A stretch of 41,484 nt of DNA, taken from Chloroflexi bacterium UBA6077. GTDB taxonomy: Bacteria; Chloroflexota; UBA6077. Position 1 is the stretch's first letter; the number at the start of each line of letters is the position of its first letter. The stretch is taken from the NCBI GenBank assembly GCA_002436065.1, contig DIXP01000095.1, positions 1 through 41,484 on the forward strand, written 5' to 3'. Positions 1 to 7,721 of this stretch are shown one piece after another. The position numbers were made by a program, and so were the translations under genes. Under the pieces are notes generated by a model. It did not search any database and was not told where the DNA came from. It saw nothing but the letters and a program-made list of their open reading frames with translations.

Positions 1-66
1 GAGATGGTTCACGAAGCCGTCGGATCGGGGTGACACTTTGGGGGAGCACGCTCTGGGAGGGCGAAG

Positions 67-130
67 CTCCCGCTGAGCCGCCCGGTGGGGGAGCAGCAAT
101 CACCTCCCGCCTGAGCCGCTCGATGGGGGA
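67..130. repeat. Degenerate direct repeat, two units, in upstream non-coding DNA
   Basis: Two near-identical 26-27 base units lie at 67-92 and 104-130, both of the form CTCCCGC(C)TGAGCCGC followed by a run of G. The whole stretch 1-315 before the first gene shows no convincing coding region. It also holds a diverged inverted pair built on CTGGGAGGGCG (about 53-63 and 168-180, with a further GGAGGG copy near 213). It reads as intergenic repeat debris. Confidence 0.5.
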
Positions 131-315
131 CGTGGGCGCCACCCCAACAGACGGCTCGCCAGGAGGCTCGCCCTCCCAGTCACCCCCCCGTTCGGGAGCA
201 GGAGCATGACCCTCCTGGGAGGGTGACCACTTCCGTGAACCATGGCTCCCGTTCCTTACGGGGCTCGCATCTTGCCTTACCTGGGACGGACAAGTCCCAG
301 GTAGGCGGTGCAGCC

Positions 316-1452
316 ATGGAAAGAGCCTTAGAACCCTCTCTGACTATCGGTCGGCTGTTTGGGATTCGGATCAGCCTGAGTGCCAACTTAGCCATTGTCT
401 TTGTCCTCGTGATGTGGACGCTGGCAGTGGGGTACTTCCCCGCTCAGCAGGCATCCTCATCGGATGCGGTATTGTGGGCACTGGCGATCCTCGGGAGCCT
501 GTGCTTTTTCGGTTCGGTGTTGGTCCACGAGTTAGCCCATTCTGTGGTCGCCCTTCACCACGGGATCCCCGTCGCCAGGATAACGCTCTTCATCTTCGGC
601 GGCGTAGCCCAGATCGGCCGCGAGGCATCGACTCCCCGAATGGAGGCTGAGATAGCGATAGCCGGACCCGCGGCGAGCTTCGTGCTGACGATGCTGTTCG
701 CCAGCCTCTACCTGATCACGGCCGAGCCGCTCTGGCCCATCGCCACTCTCTGCCTCTGGCTAGCCATAGTCAACGGCAGCCTGGCCGTTTTCAACATGAT
801 CCCCGGTTTCCCGTTGGACGGTGGGAGGGTGTTTCGCGCCCTGCTGTGGTCCATCACCGGCGATTATCGCCATGCCACCAGGGTATCATCCCTCGTCGGC
901 CAGGGGTTCGCGATGCTGCTGGTGTTCTATGGCTTCACCGTTGCCATCGGTCCGGAGGGCATGTTGCTGGCAGGGTTGTGGCCGGCCATGGTGGGTTTCT
1001 TCATATACAACGCTGCCGCCGGTAGCTGGCGCATGGTGAAGCTATCGGAGGAGCTGAAGCAGGTAACGGTGGAGAACGTAATGGTCCGGGATGTGGCCTC
1101 AGTCCCTGCCGCCCTTTCGGTCCAGCAGTTCGTCGACGGCTACCTTGCTCAGCAGCGCCACCTCCGCTTCCCGGTCCTGGATGAAGACCAGTTGATCGGC
1201 ACCGTGGGGTTGGAGGAGGTCCGCTCCCTCCCAATCGATCGGCGCGAGGGAACGGTGCTGAGATCCCTGGTGCGCGACCTGGAGCAGCACCCTCCCCTGG
1301 AGGCAGGGGAACGGGGAGACAGGGCCCTGGAGCGCTTCTCCGAGGCGGGGGTCGAGGCTCTACCGGTCGTGGAGGGGGACCGCCTGGTGGGTATGCTCCG
1401 GAGGGAAGACCTGCTGGGGGTGGTGCAGGTGCGGGGGATGCTCAGCCGGTAG
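316..1452 (+). CDS. Site-2 protease family (M50) metalloprotease with C-terminal CBS pair
   Basis: Predicted integral-membrane zinc metalloprotease of the M50/S2P family, which cleaves substrates within the membrane. With the ATG at 316 the protein is 378 residues. The zinc motif HELAH is near residues 71-75 and the second conserved motif (N-x-x-PGFPLDGGR) near 165-175; several hydrophobic segments surround both. The last 120 residues form two CBS-like repeats, which in this family bind adenine nucleotides and probably regulate activity. The open frame extends upstream to 223, but that part lies in repeat-like DNA and the conserved protein begins right after 316. It is monocistronic; downstream is a 133-bp repeat element. 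The substrate cannot be inferred. Confidence 0.9.
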   Translation: MERALEPSLTIGRLFGIRISLSANLAIVFVLVMWTLAVGYFPAQQASSSDAVLWALAILGSLCFFGSVLVHELAHSVVALHHGIPVARITLFIFGGVAQIGREASTPRMEAEIAIAGPAASFVLTMLFASLYLITAEPLWPIATLCLWLAIVNGSLAVFNMIPGFPLDGGRVFRALLWSITGDYRHATRVSSLVGQGFAMLLVFYGFTVAIGPEGMLLAGLWPAMVGFFIYNAAAGSWRMVKLSEELKQVTVENVMVRDVASVPAALSVQQFVDGYLAQQRHLRFPVLDEDQLIGTVGLEEVRSLPIDRREGTVLRSLVRDLEQHPPLEAGERGDRALERFSEAGVEALPVVEGDRLVGMLRREDLLGVVQVRGMLSR

Positions 1453-1478
1453 GTTGGTGGGTGGCCCCACTCGACCGC

Positions 1479-1611
1479 GTAGTGCAGGGCGCTCTGCCCT
1501 GCCACCCGTTGGCGTACATATACGCAACCACCCGCCCTACCCGCGCCCGGTCCCGTGGGCAATGGGGCGGGGCAGGGTAACAGGACGGCAGGGCAGAGCG
1601 CCCTGCACTAC
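1479..1611. repeat. 133-bp element with perfect 25-bp terminal inverted repeats (copy 1)
   Basis: The ends 1479-1503 and 1587-1611 are perfect 25-base inverse complements starting GTAGTGCAGGGCG. The interior contains GTTGGCGTACA, CCCTACCCGCGCCCGG and GGGCAATGG. A second copy of exactly the same length lies at 18862-18994 with about 80% identity by eye. There is no coding capacity and no obvious target duplication. It resembles a MITE or large REP-type palindrome and sits between convergent genes, where it could also act as a transcription barrier. Confidence 0.8.
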
Positions 1612-1691
1612 GTGGACACGAGAGAGAAGACAGCGGAAGGGGGAGGGAAGCCCGCTTCCCTCCCCCCTCTGAATGGCTGTGGCCTCTCCTT

Positions 1692-1976
1692 CTAAGCCCC
1701 GATCCCAGCGGCGGTTGCCGGGATCTCCTGCTCGGCCTCCCCCTCCTGCTTCGGAAGCATCACGCCGAGCAGCTTCTGTATGGTCATCGTGTGGCTGCAG
1801 AGTCCCCACTTGCCGAAGAAGTGGCAGCTACACCTCCAATTGCCGTTGTGGAAGGAGACGGTGTAGGCGTCGTGCTCACCCTGGAAGGTGGCGGAAAACT
1901 GCTGGAAGTTGACCCTCTCGGGTTCCTGAGCGTAGCGGCTGGCTTTCTGGATCTTGCCTATCAGACTGGAGTGCAT
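1692..1976 (-). CDS. Small SWIM zinc-finger protein
   Basis: 94-residue protein with a SWIM-type zinc-binding signature CxC-x8-CxH: Cys49, Cys51, Cys60 and His62, in the context WRCSCHFFGKWGLCSH. SWIM domains bind DNA or protein partners and are usually part of larger proteins such as SWI2/SNF2 ATPases; here the domain is almost the whole protein. The start at 1976 has AGGAGGT about 10 bases upstream, slightly far. It is separated from the phosphomutase gene by a terminator at 2028-2064, so it probably has its own promoter. The partner and function are unknown. The zinc motif makes a chance reading frame unlikely. Confidence 0.65.
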   Translation of the reverse strand: MHSSLIGKIQKASRYAQEPERVNFQQFSATFQGEHDAYTVSFHNGNWRCSCHFFGKWGLCSHTMTIQKLLGVMLPKQEGEAEQEIPATAAGIGA

Positions 1977-2027
1977 TTCGACCAGTACCTCCTTCTCAAT
2001 TGGCCTTCTTGGCTTCCGATACTAACC

Positions 2028-2064
2028 AAAAACAAAACACCAGTGTGCAGGCGCACACTGGTGT
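2028..2064 (-). terminator. Intrinsic terminator downstream of phosphomutase
   Basis: A perfect 12-bp stem (ACACCAGTGTGC at 2037-2048 pairing with 2053-2064) with a 4-base loop is followed on the minus strand by a T-rich run, TTTTGTTTTT (complement of 2028-2037). It lies about 130 bases past the phosphomutase stop and just upstream of the SWIM gene, so it should end transcription from the phosphomutase. Confidence 0.85.
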
Positions 2065-2191
2065 TGGCGGTTCTCTATCGGTACAACGACTGTCTGGGTC
2101 AGCCTCACAATTCAGTGCCCCAAGACCGGACTGGGTTCGCCTACCGTCGTCATTGCAGAGTATACCGTTGGGGCCCGACGATGTCAATCAC

Positions 2192-3622
2192 TCAGCGAAC
2201 GCCCGCGATGGTCTCCCCCATGTCCAGCATCCGATCCACCCGTGCAGGGTCGGTGGTCTCGGTGTAGATCCGCATCACCGGCTCCGTACCGGAAAAGCGG
2301 ATCAGCAGCCAGCTTCCGTCCTCCAGGATGAACTTCGTGCCGTCGATCGTGTTCACGTCCAGCACCGGCATCATGTCCATCTCCTTCGGGCGGTGCTCGG
2401 CCACCCGCCGAAGGATCTCCGGCTTCCGCTTCGCCTCGAAGTGGAAGTCCCGCCGGGCGTAGTAGTGGGGGCCGCCTACCTTGTCGTAGAGGTACTGGAG
2501 GATCTCCGAGAGCGGTTTCCCCAGCTTGATCCTGAGGTCCAGCAGGAAGAGACCGGCGACGAAGGCGTCCCGTTCCGGTATGTGGCCCTTGAAGGCAAAG
2601 CCTCCACTTTCCTCGCCGCCCATAATGGCGCCTGTCTCCAGCATCTTGGGGGCGACGTACTTGAAGCCCACTGCGGTCTCGTAGACCGGCACCCCGTAGG
2701 CTTTGCCCAGCTTGTCCGCCATCACGGTGCTGGTCACAGTCCGGACGGCGGGTCCCCGCATGCCCCGGACCTCCAGGAGGTAGAGCAGTAGCAGCGAGTA
2801 CACCTGCAACTGGTTGACGAAGTTGCCCTTCTCGTCCACTATCCCGACCCGGTCGGCGTCGCCGTCGGTGCCTATCCCGATGTCGGCCTTGGCCTCCCGC
2901 ACGGCGTCCATAAGCGCGCCCACGTTGGGCGGGATCGGCTCGGGATTGATGCCGGGGAAGATCGGGTTGCGCTGGGAGCGGATGTTGGTTACCCGCGTGG
3001 AGCCGCCCCGGAGCAGGGCGCTGAAGTAGCCGGCGCCGACGCCGTACATCGCATCGGCCACCAGGTGCAGACCTGCCCTCTTGATGGACTCCAGGTCGAC
3101 CAATCGACCGACCTGCTCGAAGTAGGCGGGTTTCGGGTCGAAGTAGGTCACGATGCCCTTCTTCGTGAGCTCCTCGAGCCTGCTTCGTTCCACCGTTCCC
3201 CTGGCCTGGACGGCCTTGATGTGCTCCTCCAGCTTGGCGATCACCTCGGGCGATGCCGCCCCGGCGTACTCGGGCCGGTACTTCATACCGTTCCAGATGC
3301 CCGGGTTGTGGCTGGCCGTGATCATCACCGCTCCCGCGGCCTTTTGGGCGAGGATGGAGTAGGAGACGGCTGGGGTGGGGGCGCCTTCCTGGCAGAGCCA
3401 CACCTTGACGCCGTTGGTTCCGAGCACCTCTGCCACCGCGGCGGCGAAGTGCTCCGAGGAGAATCGGAAGTCGTAGCCTACCACCAGCCCTTCGGCGGCC
3501 TTGCCGGACTCGTTGAGGTAGTTGGCTATTGCCTGGGCGACTACGCGGACGTTGTCGAAGGTGAAGTCGTCGGCAATAATGGCACGCCAGCCGTCGGTGC
3601 CAAACCTGATCTCTGTTGCCAC
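2192..3622 (-). CDS. Phosphoglucomutase/phosphomannomutase family protein
   Basis: Cytoplasmic alpha-D-phosphohexomutase (476 residues) interconverting hexose 1- and 6-phosphates. All four family signatures are visible: the phosphoserine loop TASHNPG (Ser104), the metal loop DGDADR, the sugar-recognition loop GGEESGGF and the phosphate-binding RFSGTEP near the C-terminus. The GTG start has a strong AGGAGG about five bases upstream. Substrate preference (glucose, mannose or glucosamine) cannot be decided from these motifs. The neighbouring nucleotide-sugar gene fits a role in supplying sugar 1-phosphate for NDP-sugar synthesis. A terminator follows at 2028-2064. Confidence 0.93.
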   Translation of the reverse strand: MATEIRFGTDGWRAIIADDFTFDNVRVVAQAIANYLNESGKAAEGLVVGYDFRFSSEHFAAAVAEVLGTNGVKVWLCQEGAPTPAVSYSILAQKAAGAVMITASHNPGIWNGMKYRPEYAGAASPEVIAKLEEHIKAVQARGTVERSRLEELTKKGIVTYFDPKPAYFEQVGRLVDLESIKRAGLHLVADAMYGVGAGYFSALLRGGSTRVTNIRSQRNPIFPGINPEPIPPNVGALMDAVREAKADIGIGTDGDADRVGIVDEKGNFVNQLQVYSLLLLYLLEVRGMRGPAVRTVTSTVMADKLGKAYGVPVYETAVGFKYVAPKMLETGAIMGGEESGGFAFKGHIPERDAFVAGLFLLDLRIKLGKPLSEILQYLYDKVGGPHYYARRDFHFEAKRKPEILRRVAEHRPKEMDMMPVLDVNTIDGTKFILEDGSWLLIRFSGTEPVMRIYTETTDPARVDRMLDMGETIAGVR

Positions 3623-3868
3623 TTGGCCCTCCTGTATTGGGCCGCGGGTGCGAGGCCGGAACCTCCCCTGTGTGCACCCCGACCCGAGTGAGTGCTACCT
3701 GTACTCTCTAGCAGTAGTTTAGCGACTCGGTGAGGGTTCTTCAAACAGCCACCGATTGCTCGCCGCGTGGGTGGCGACTCGCTGCGAATCAGCCTGCTGC
3801 TATTGTAGCCGGCAGGGCGGCCGTGTGCTCATAGTGTCAAAGGACAACTACTGTACAACCGCCGACGG

Positions 3869-4846
3869 CTATGCGGTCACCCTATTGCGCCAGTAGGTGA
3901 GGATGTCCACGAGGGTGCGTTCGAGGGGTATCTCCGCATGCCAACCGGTGAGCGTGCGGAACTTGCTGCAGTCGGCGACGATGCGGGGGATGTCCACCGG
4001 CCGGAAGCGGGCGGGGTCGGTCTCGACCTTGATTGGGGTTCGGCTCTGGGCCAGCAGGAGATCCAGCAGCCGCTGGATGCTCACGGCTCGCTCGCTGCCG
4101 AGGTTGTAGACGTCGCCAGGTTGCCCTCTTGTAACGGCCAGATGGTACGCCTTCACGATGTCCCGCACGTCCGTGAAGTCGCGCTCGGCCTCCAGGTTGC
4201 CCACATGGATGACCGGCGGCCGGAGTCCCACCTCTATCTCGGCGATCTGCTTGGCGAAGTCGGACGACACGAATCGGTCGCTCTGGCCGGGACCCAGGTG
4301 ATTGAAAGGGCGCACCCGCACTACGGGGAGCTTGTGGGCCACGTGGTACTGATATCCCAGCATGTCCTGGGCTACCTTGCTGACGGCGTAGGGGTTGGCG
4401 GGTCTGAACGGGGCAGTCTCCTTGATGGGGAGATCTTCTGGTCTTACCATCCCGTACTCCTCGTTGGAGCCAACCACCATGATGGTGGGCTTCTCCTCGA
4501 GAGCTAGGCAGGCCTGCAACAGGTTCACCTGGCCGACGATGTTATTGACCAGGGTGCCGGCGGGGTCCGCGAAGGCCGTGGGTACGAAAGCCTGGGCCGC
4601 CAGGTGGAAGATCCAGTGGGGGTTCGTCATTTCCACGACTTCCCGCACCCGCTTCCCGTCCGCAAGGTTCACCTGGTGTGTATGGAGCCTCGGGCCCAAC
4701 CCGAGGTCTGCCTCCACAGCGGGTACGCCGAACTGGTCCACTCCGAAAATCTCGGCGTCGGTGACGGCCGCCAAATAGCTGGTCAGGTGCCTCCCTACGA
4801 AGCCCGCGATCCCAGTGATGAGTGCCCTAGTCGTTCGCTTACCCAA
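3869..4846 (-). CDS. NAD(P)-dependent nucleotide-sugar epimerase/reductase (GDP-mannose 4,6-dehydratase / RMD type)
   Basis: Extended short-chain dehydrogenase with the N-terminal dinucleotide motif TGIAGFVG, the GSNEEYG segment at the catalytic Ser/Thr strand and the YAVSK catalytic Tyr/Lys pair. The segment FNHLGPGQSDRFVSSDFAKQ is typical of GDP-mannose 4,6-dehydratases and GDP-4-keto-6-deoxymannose reductases, so a GDP-6-deoxy-sugar role is likely; RMD is my slight preference. Length about 325 residues. The frame extends to a GTG at 4885, but that GTG lies inside a palindromic repeat, directly follows an in-frame TAG and has no Shine-Dalgarno. The TTG at 4846, preceded by GGGGG, is preferred. 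It belongs with the phosphomutase and perhaps the distant polysaccharide genes. Confidence 0.85.
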   Translation of the reverse strand: MGKRTTRALITGIAGFVGRHLTSYLAAVTDAEIFGVDQFGVPAVEADLGLGPRLHTHQVNLADGKRVREVVEMTNPHWIFHLAAQAFVPTAFADPAGTLVNNIVGQVNLLQACLALEEKPTIMVVGSNEEYGMVRPEDLPIKETAPFRPANPYAVSKVAQDMLGYQYHVAHKLPVVRVRPFNHLGPGQSDRFVSSDFAKQIAEIEVGLRPPVIHVGNLEAERDFTDVRDIVKAYHLAVTRGQPGDVYNLGSERAVSIQRLLDLLLAQSRTPIKVETDPARFRPVDIPRIVADCSKFRTLTGWHAEIPLERTLVDILTYWRNRVTA

Positions 4847-4890
4847 TTTCGCCCCCAGACTGGCCCTGATAGGTGGCTTCGCCACCTAGA

Positions 4891-5003
4891 CGTAGGGAAG
4901 GGGCTCGTCCCCTTCCGCCATGGGCATGGCTACCAGCATTGGGTGTTCACTACCAACTTGGTCGCCAACCACGAGGCGGCAGGGGATAAACCCCTGCCCT
5001 ACG
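4891..5003. repeat. 113-bp palindromic-ended intergenic element
   Basis: It begins CGTAGGG and ends CCCTACG. Each end carries its own hairpin: GGAAGGGG/CCCCTTCC at 4896-4916 and GGCAGGGG/CCCCTGCC at 4978-4998. On the minus strand the interior (GTTGGCGACC, CCATGCCCATGG) resembles the interior of the 133-bp elements at 1479 and 18862, so it looks like a diverged member of the same family. It lies between metK and the epimerase gene. Confidence 0.6.
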
Positions 5004-5034
5004 GCTTGATGGGTCACTCCTGCGGCCCAGTGTA

Positions 5035-6318
5035 CTATGCTTCCTTGCCTATGAGAGCCTTGCCCGCGCCGTTGCCGTGGCCGTTCCCCGACGCGCAGCC
5101 ACAACTATCCAGGCCAGCCCCTACCCGTAGGACGTCGGCCTTGTCCGTGAGTTCCCACGGGGCGTCGATGTCGTCCCGGCCGAAGTGTCCGTAGGCGGCG
5201 GTCGCCTTGTAGATTGGTCGTCGAAGCTGCAGGTGGTGGATGATCGCCGCCGGCCGCATGTCGAAGTGCTTGTTGATCAGATCCAGGATCCTGGCCGGCG
5301 CAACCTTCTCCGTCCCGAAGGTCTCGATCATGACTGAGAGTGGCCTGGCAATCCCGATGCCGTAGGAAATCTGGATCTCGAAGCGCTCGGCCAGTCCGGC
5401 CGCCACCACGTTCTTGGCCACGTACCGGGCCATGTAAGCCGCTGAGCGGTCCACCTTCGTCGGATCCTTGCCGGAGAAGGCCCCACCGCCGTGGCGAGCC
5501 ATGCCACCGTAAGTGTCCACTATGATCTTGCGCCCCGTCAAGCCCGAGTCGCCCATCGGCCCGCCGATGACGAACCGGCCTGTAGCGTTGATGTAGTACT
5601 TCGTCCTGTCGTCCAACATCTCGGCGGGGACGATCTGCTTGACCACCTCTTCCATGACGCCCTCGTAGATCCTCTCTTGCTCCACGGCCGGGTCGTGCTG
5701 GGCGGCGATCAGGATGGTGTCCACCCTCTTGGGCTTGCCGTATGCGTACTCCACAGTGACCTGGGACTTTCCATCGGGTCGCAGGAACGGCAGCACCTTC
5801 TCCTTGCGCACCAGAGCCAACTGTTTGCACAGCTTGTGGGACAGCGCGATGGGGAGAGGCATTAGCTCCTCGGTCTCGTTGCAGGCGAAGCCGATCATCA
5901 TGCCCTGGTCGCCCGCGCCGATCGCCTCGACGGCCTTGTCCCATGCCTCGCCCGACCTCACTTCCAGCGCCCTGTTCACGCCCTGGGCGATGTCCGGGGA
6001 CTGCCCCTTCACGGAGACGATCACGCCGCAGGTGTCCGCGTCGAAACCGTATTTGGCCCGCGTGTAACCCGCTCCCCTGATCGTGTCGCGGGCGATCTCG
6101 GGGATGTCCACGTAGCAGTCGGTGGTGATTTCGCCTACGACCAGGATCAGCCCTGTAGTGGTGGCCGTCTCGCACGCGACCCTACCGTCCGGGTCCTGCT
6201 TGACGATGGCATCCAGCACGGCATCCGATATCTGGTCGCACAGCTTGTCAGGGTGACCCTCGGTGACCGACTCCGAGGTGAAAAGGGTCTGTTCTGAATT
6301 CATGAAGGTGTTGCTCAT
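5035..6318 (-). CDS. metK: S-adenosylmethionine synthetase
   Basis: Makes S-adenosylmethionine from methionine and ATP in the cytoplasm. Family hallmarks are present: GHPDK near the N-terminus, the ATP-binding GAGDQGMM, and the phosphate-loop GGGAFSGKDPTKVDRSAAY. At 427 residues it is longer than the usual 380-400; the excess is a Gly-rich C-terminal tail (from about residue 395) containing SCGCASGNGHG, outside the conserved fold. The ATG start has AAGGAGC upstream. It is the last gene of the SAM-cycle operon, separated from ahcY by a 17-bp inverted repeat that might attenuate read-through. Confidence 0.97.
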   Translation of the reverse strand: MSNTFMNSEQTLFTSESVTEGHPDKLCDQISDAVLDAIVKQDPDGRVACETATTTGLILVVGEITTDCYVDIPEIARDTIRGAGYTRAKYGFDADTCGVIVSVKGQSPDIAQGVNRALEVRSGEAWDKAVEAIGAGDQGMMIGFACNETEELMPLPIALSHKLCKQLALVRKEKVLPFLRPDGKSQVTVEYAYGKPKRVDTILIAAQHDPAVEQERIYEGVMEEVVKQIVPAEMLDDRTKYYINATGRFVIGGPMGDSGLTGRKIIVDTYGGMARHGGGAFSGKDPTKVDRSAAYMARYVAKNVVAAGLAERFEIQISYGIGIARPLSVMIETFGTEKVAPARILDLINKHFDMRPAAIIHHLQLRRPIYKATAAYGHFGRDDIDAPWELTDKADVLRVGAGLDSCGCASGNGHGNGAGKALIGKEA

Positions 6319-6347
6319 GCTTTCGCTCCTTTCCAGCGATCAGATCT

Positions 6348-6414
6348 AGCAATCAGCTATCAGCCGTCAGCTATCAGCTTTCAGGTCCACGCCAAAAGCT
6401 GATAGCTGATTGCT
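6348..6414. repeat. 17-bp perfect inverted repeat between ahcY and metK
   Basis: AGCAATCAGCTATCAGC at 6348-6364 is perfectly complementary to 6398-6414, with a 33-base loop that itself repeats CAGCTATCAGC. Related CAGCGATCAGCCGTCAGC sequence occurs at the 3' end of csoR (about 18795-18820), so this is a dispersed repeat. There is no T-tract, so it is not a classical terminator. It could modulate expression of metK relative to ahcY. Confidence 0.65.
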
Positions 6415-6432
6415 GAAATGCTGACAGCTATC

Positions 6433-7707
6433 TCATGTTCCCGATTCCCAGGAGGACAGGTACTTGATCTGCTCGGGGGTAAGCACGTCTATGGAAACGC
6501 CCATGGATCGCAGTTTCAGACGGGCGATCTCGCGGTCGATCTCCCTGGGGACCACGTGGACCTTCTTCTCCAGCTTCCCGCCCTGCTGCACCATGTACTC
6601 GGCGGCCAGGGCTTGATTGGCGAAGCTCATATCCATGACGGCGGCGGGATGGCCCTCCGCTGCGGCCAGGTTTATCAACCGGCCCTCCCCCAGCAGGTAG
6701 ACCCTGTGGCCGTCGGGGTAGCTGTACTCGTCCACGAACTCGCGAATTCGGCGCTTGGACTCCGCGTCTCGTTCCATCGCCTGGATGTTGATCTCGTCGT
6801 TGAAGTGGCCGGAGTTGCAGATGATCGCTCCGTCCTTCATCGCAGCTGTGTGCTGCCCGTCCAGCACGTTTATGTCGCCGGTGGTGGTCACGAAGATGTC
6901 CCCTATCGGGGCGGCCTCGGCCATGGGCATCACACGGTAGCCGTCCATGAGGGCCTCGATGGCCCGAACGGGTTCTACCTCGGTGACGATGACGTTGGCG
7001 CCCATCCCCTTTGCCCGCATGGCTACGCCGCGGCCACACCAACCGTAGCCGGCCACCACGAAGTCACTGCCCGCGAGCAGGACGTTTGTGGCCCGCAGGA
7101 TGCCATCGATGGTGCTCTGGCCGGTGCCGTACCGGTTGTCGAAGAGGTGCTTGGTGTCGGCCTCGTTGACCGCGACGATGGGGAACTTCAGCACGCCATC
7201 GGCCTCCATCGCCCGCAGCCGGATGACGCCTGTGGTGGTCTCCTCGGTGCCGCCGATGATCTGTGGGATCAGCTCCTGGTGCTCCTTGTGGATCGACGAC
7301 ACCACGTCCGCCCCGTCGTCCATGGTAATCTGGGGCCTGTGGGCAATCACCGCCTCGATGTGCTTGTAGTAGGTGGCGTTGTCCTCCCACTTCTGGGCGA
7401 AGGTCGGTATGCCGTAGTCCACCACCAGGGAGGCGACCACGTCGTCCTGGGTGGAGAGGGGGTTGCTGGCGCAGAGGTACACCTCAGCGCCGCCGGCCTT
7501 CAGGGTTATCGCCAGGTTGGCCGTCTCGGTGGTGACGTGGAGGCATGCGCCGAGGCGAATGCCCTTCAGTGGCTTCTCCCTATCGAAGCGCTCCCGCACC
7601 AGCCGCAGGACCGGCATCTGGGCCTCAGCCCACTCGATCCTCAACTTGCCCTTGGGGGCTAGGGAGAGGTCCTTGGCGTCGTTTTCTACCTGGACCCGAT
7701 TTGTCAT
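6433..7707 (-). CDS. ahcY: Adenosylhomocysteinase (SAH hydrolase)
   Basis: Hydrolyses S-adenosylhomocysteine to adenosine and homocysteine, relieving product inhibition of SAM-dependent methyltransferases. The 424-residue protein shows the NAD-binding glycine motif VVAGYGWCGRGVA, the substrate-domain segment ETANLAITLKAGGAEV and the C-terminal HVVPREIDREIARLKL region. The start is an ATG with AGGAGTG spaced seven bases upstream. The pfkB-family kinase gene upstream ends 14 bases before this start, so the two are co-transcribed. An adjacent kinase could consume the adenosine released here. Confidence 0.97.
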   Translation of the reverse strand: MTNRVQVENDAKDLSLAPKGKLRIEWAEAQMPVLRLVRERFDREKPLKGIRLGACLHVTTETANLAITLKAGGAEVYLCASNPLSTQDDVVASLVVDYGIPTFAQKWEDNATYYKHIEAVIAHRPQITMDDGADVVSSIHKEHQELIPQIIGGTEETTTGVIRLRAMEADGVLKFPIVAVNEADTKHLFDNRYGTGQSTIDGILRATNVLLAGSDFVVAGYGWCGRGVAMRAKGMGANVIVTEVEPVRAIEALMDGYRVMPMAEAAPIGDIFVTTTGDINVLDGQHTAAMKDGAIICNSGHFNDEINIQAMERDAESKRRIREFVDEYSYPDGHRVYLLGEGRLINLAAAEGHPAAVMDMSFANQALAAEYMVQQGGKLEKKVHVVPREIDREIARLKLRSMGVSIDVLTPEQIKYLSSWESGT

Positions 7708-7721
7708 AGAATCACTCCTGC

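Noticed and set aside
2184..3677. Long second open frame on the minus strand over the phosphomutase gene
   Set aside because: Its product is an Arg/Gly/Pro-rich low-complexity protein, a frame shadow of the phosphomutase, whose catalytic motifs are all intact in the other frame.
3790..3845. TTGACA and TACAAT hexamers upstream of the phosphomutase on the minus strand
   Set aside because: They are about 27 bases apart, too far for a single sigma-70 promoter, so no promoter is called.
6418..7662. 414-codon plus-strand open frame opposite ahcY
   Set aside because: It is a His/Val/Asp-rich antisense shadow in GC-rich DNA; ahcY on the minus strand is unambiguous.
7708..7721. Search for an SAH riboswitch in front of ahcY
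   Set aside because: Only 14 bases separate ahcY from the upstream kinase gene, leaving no room for one.
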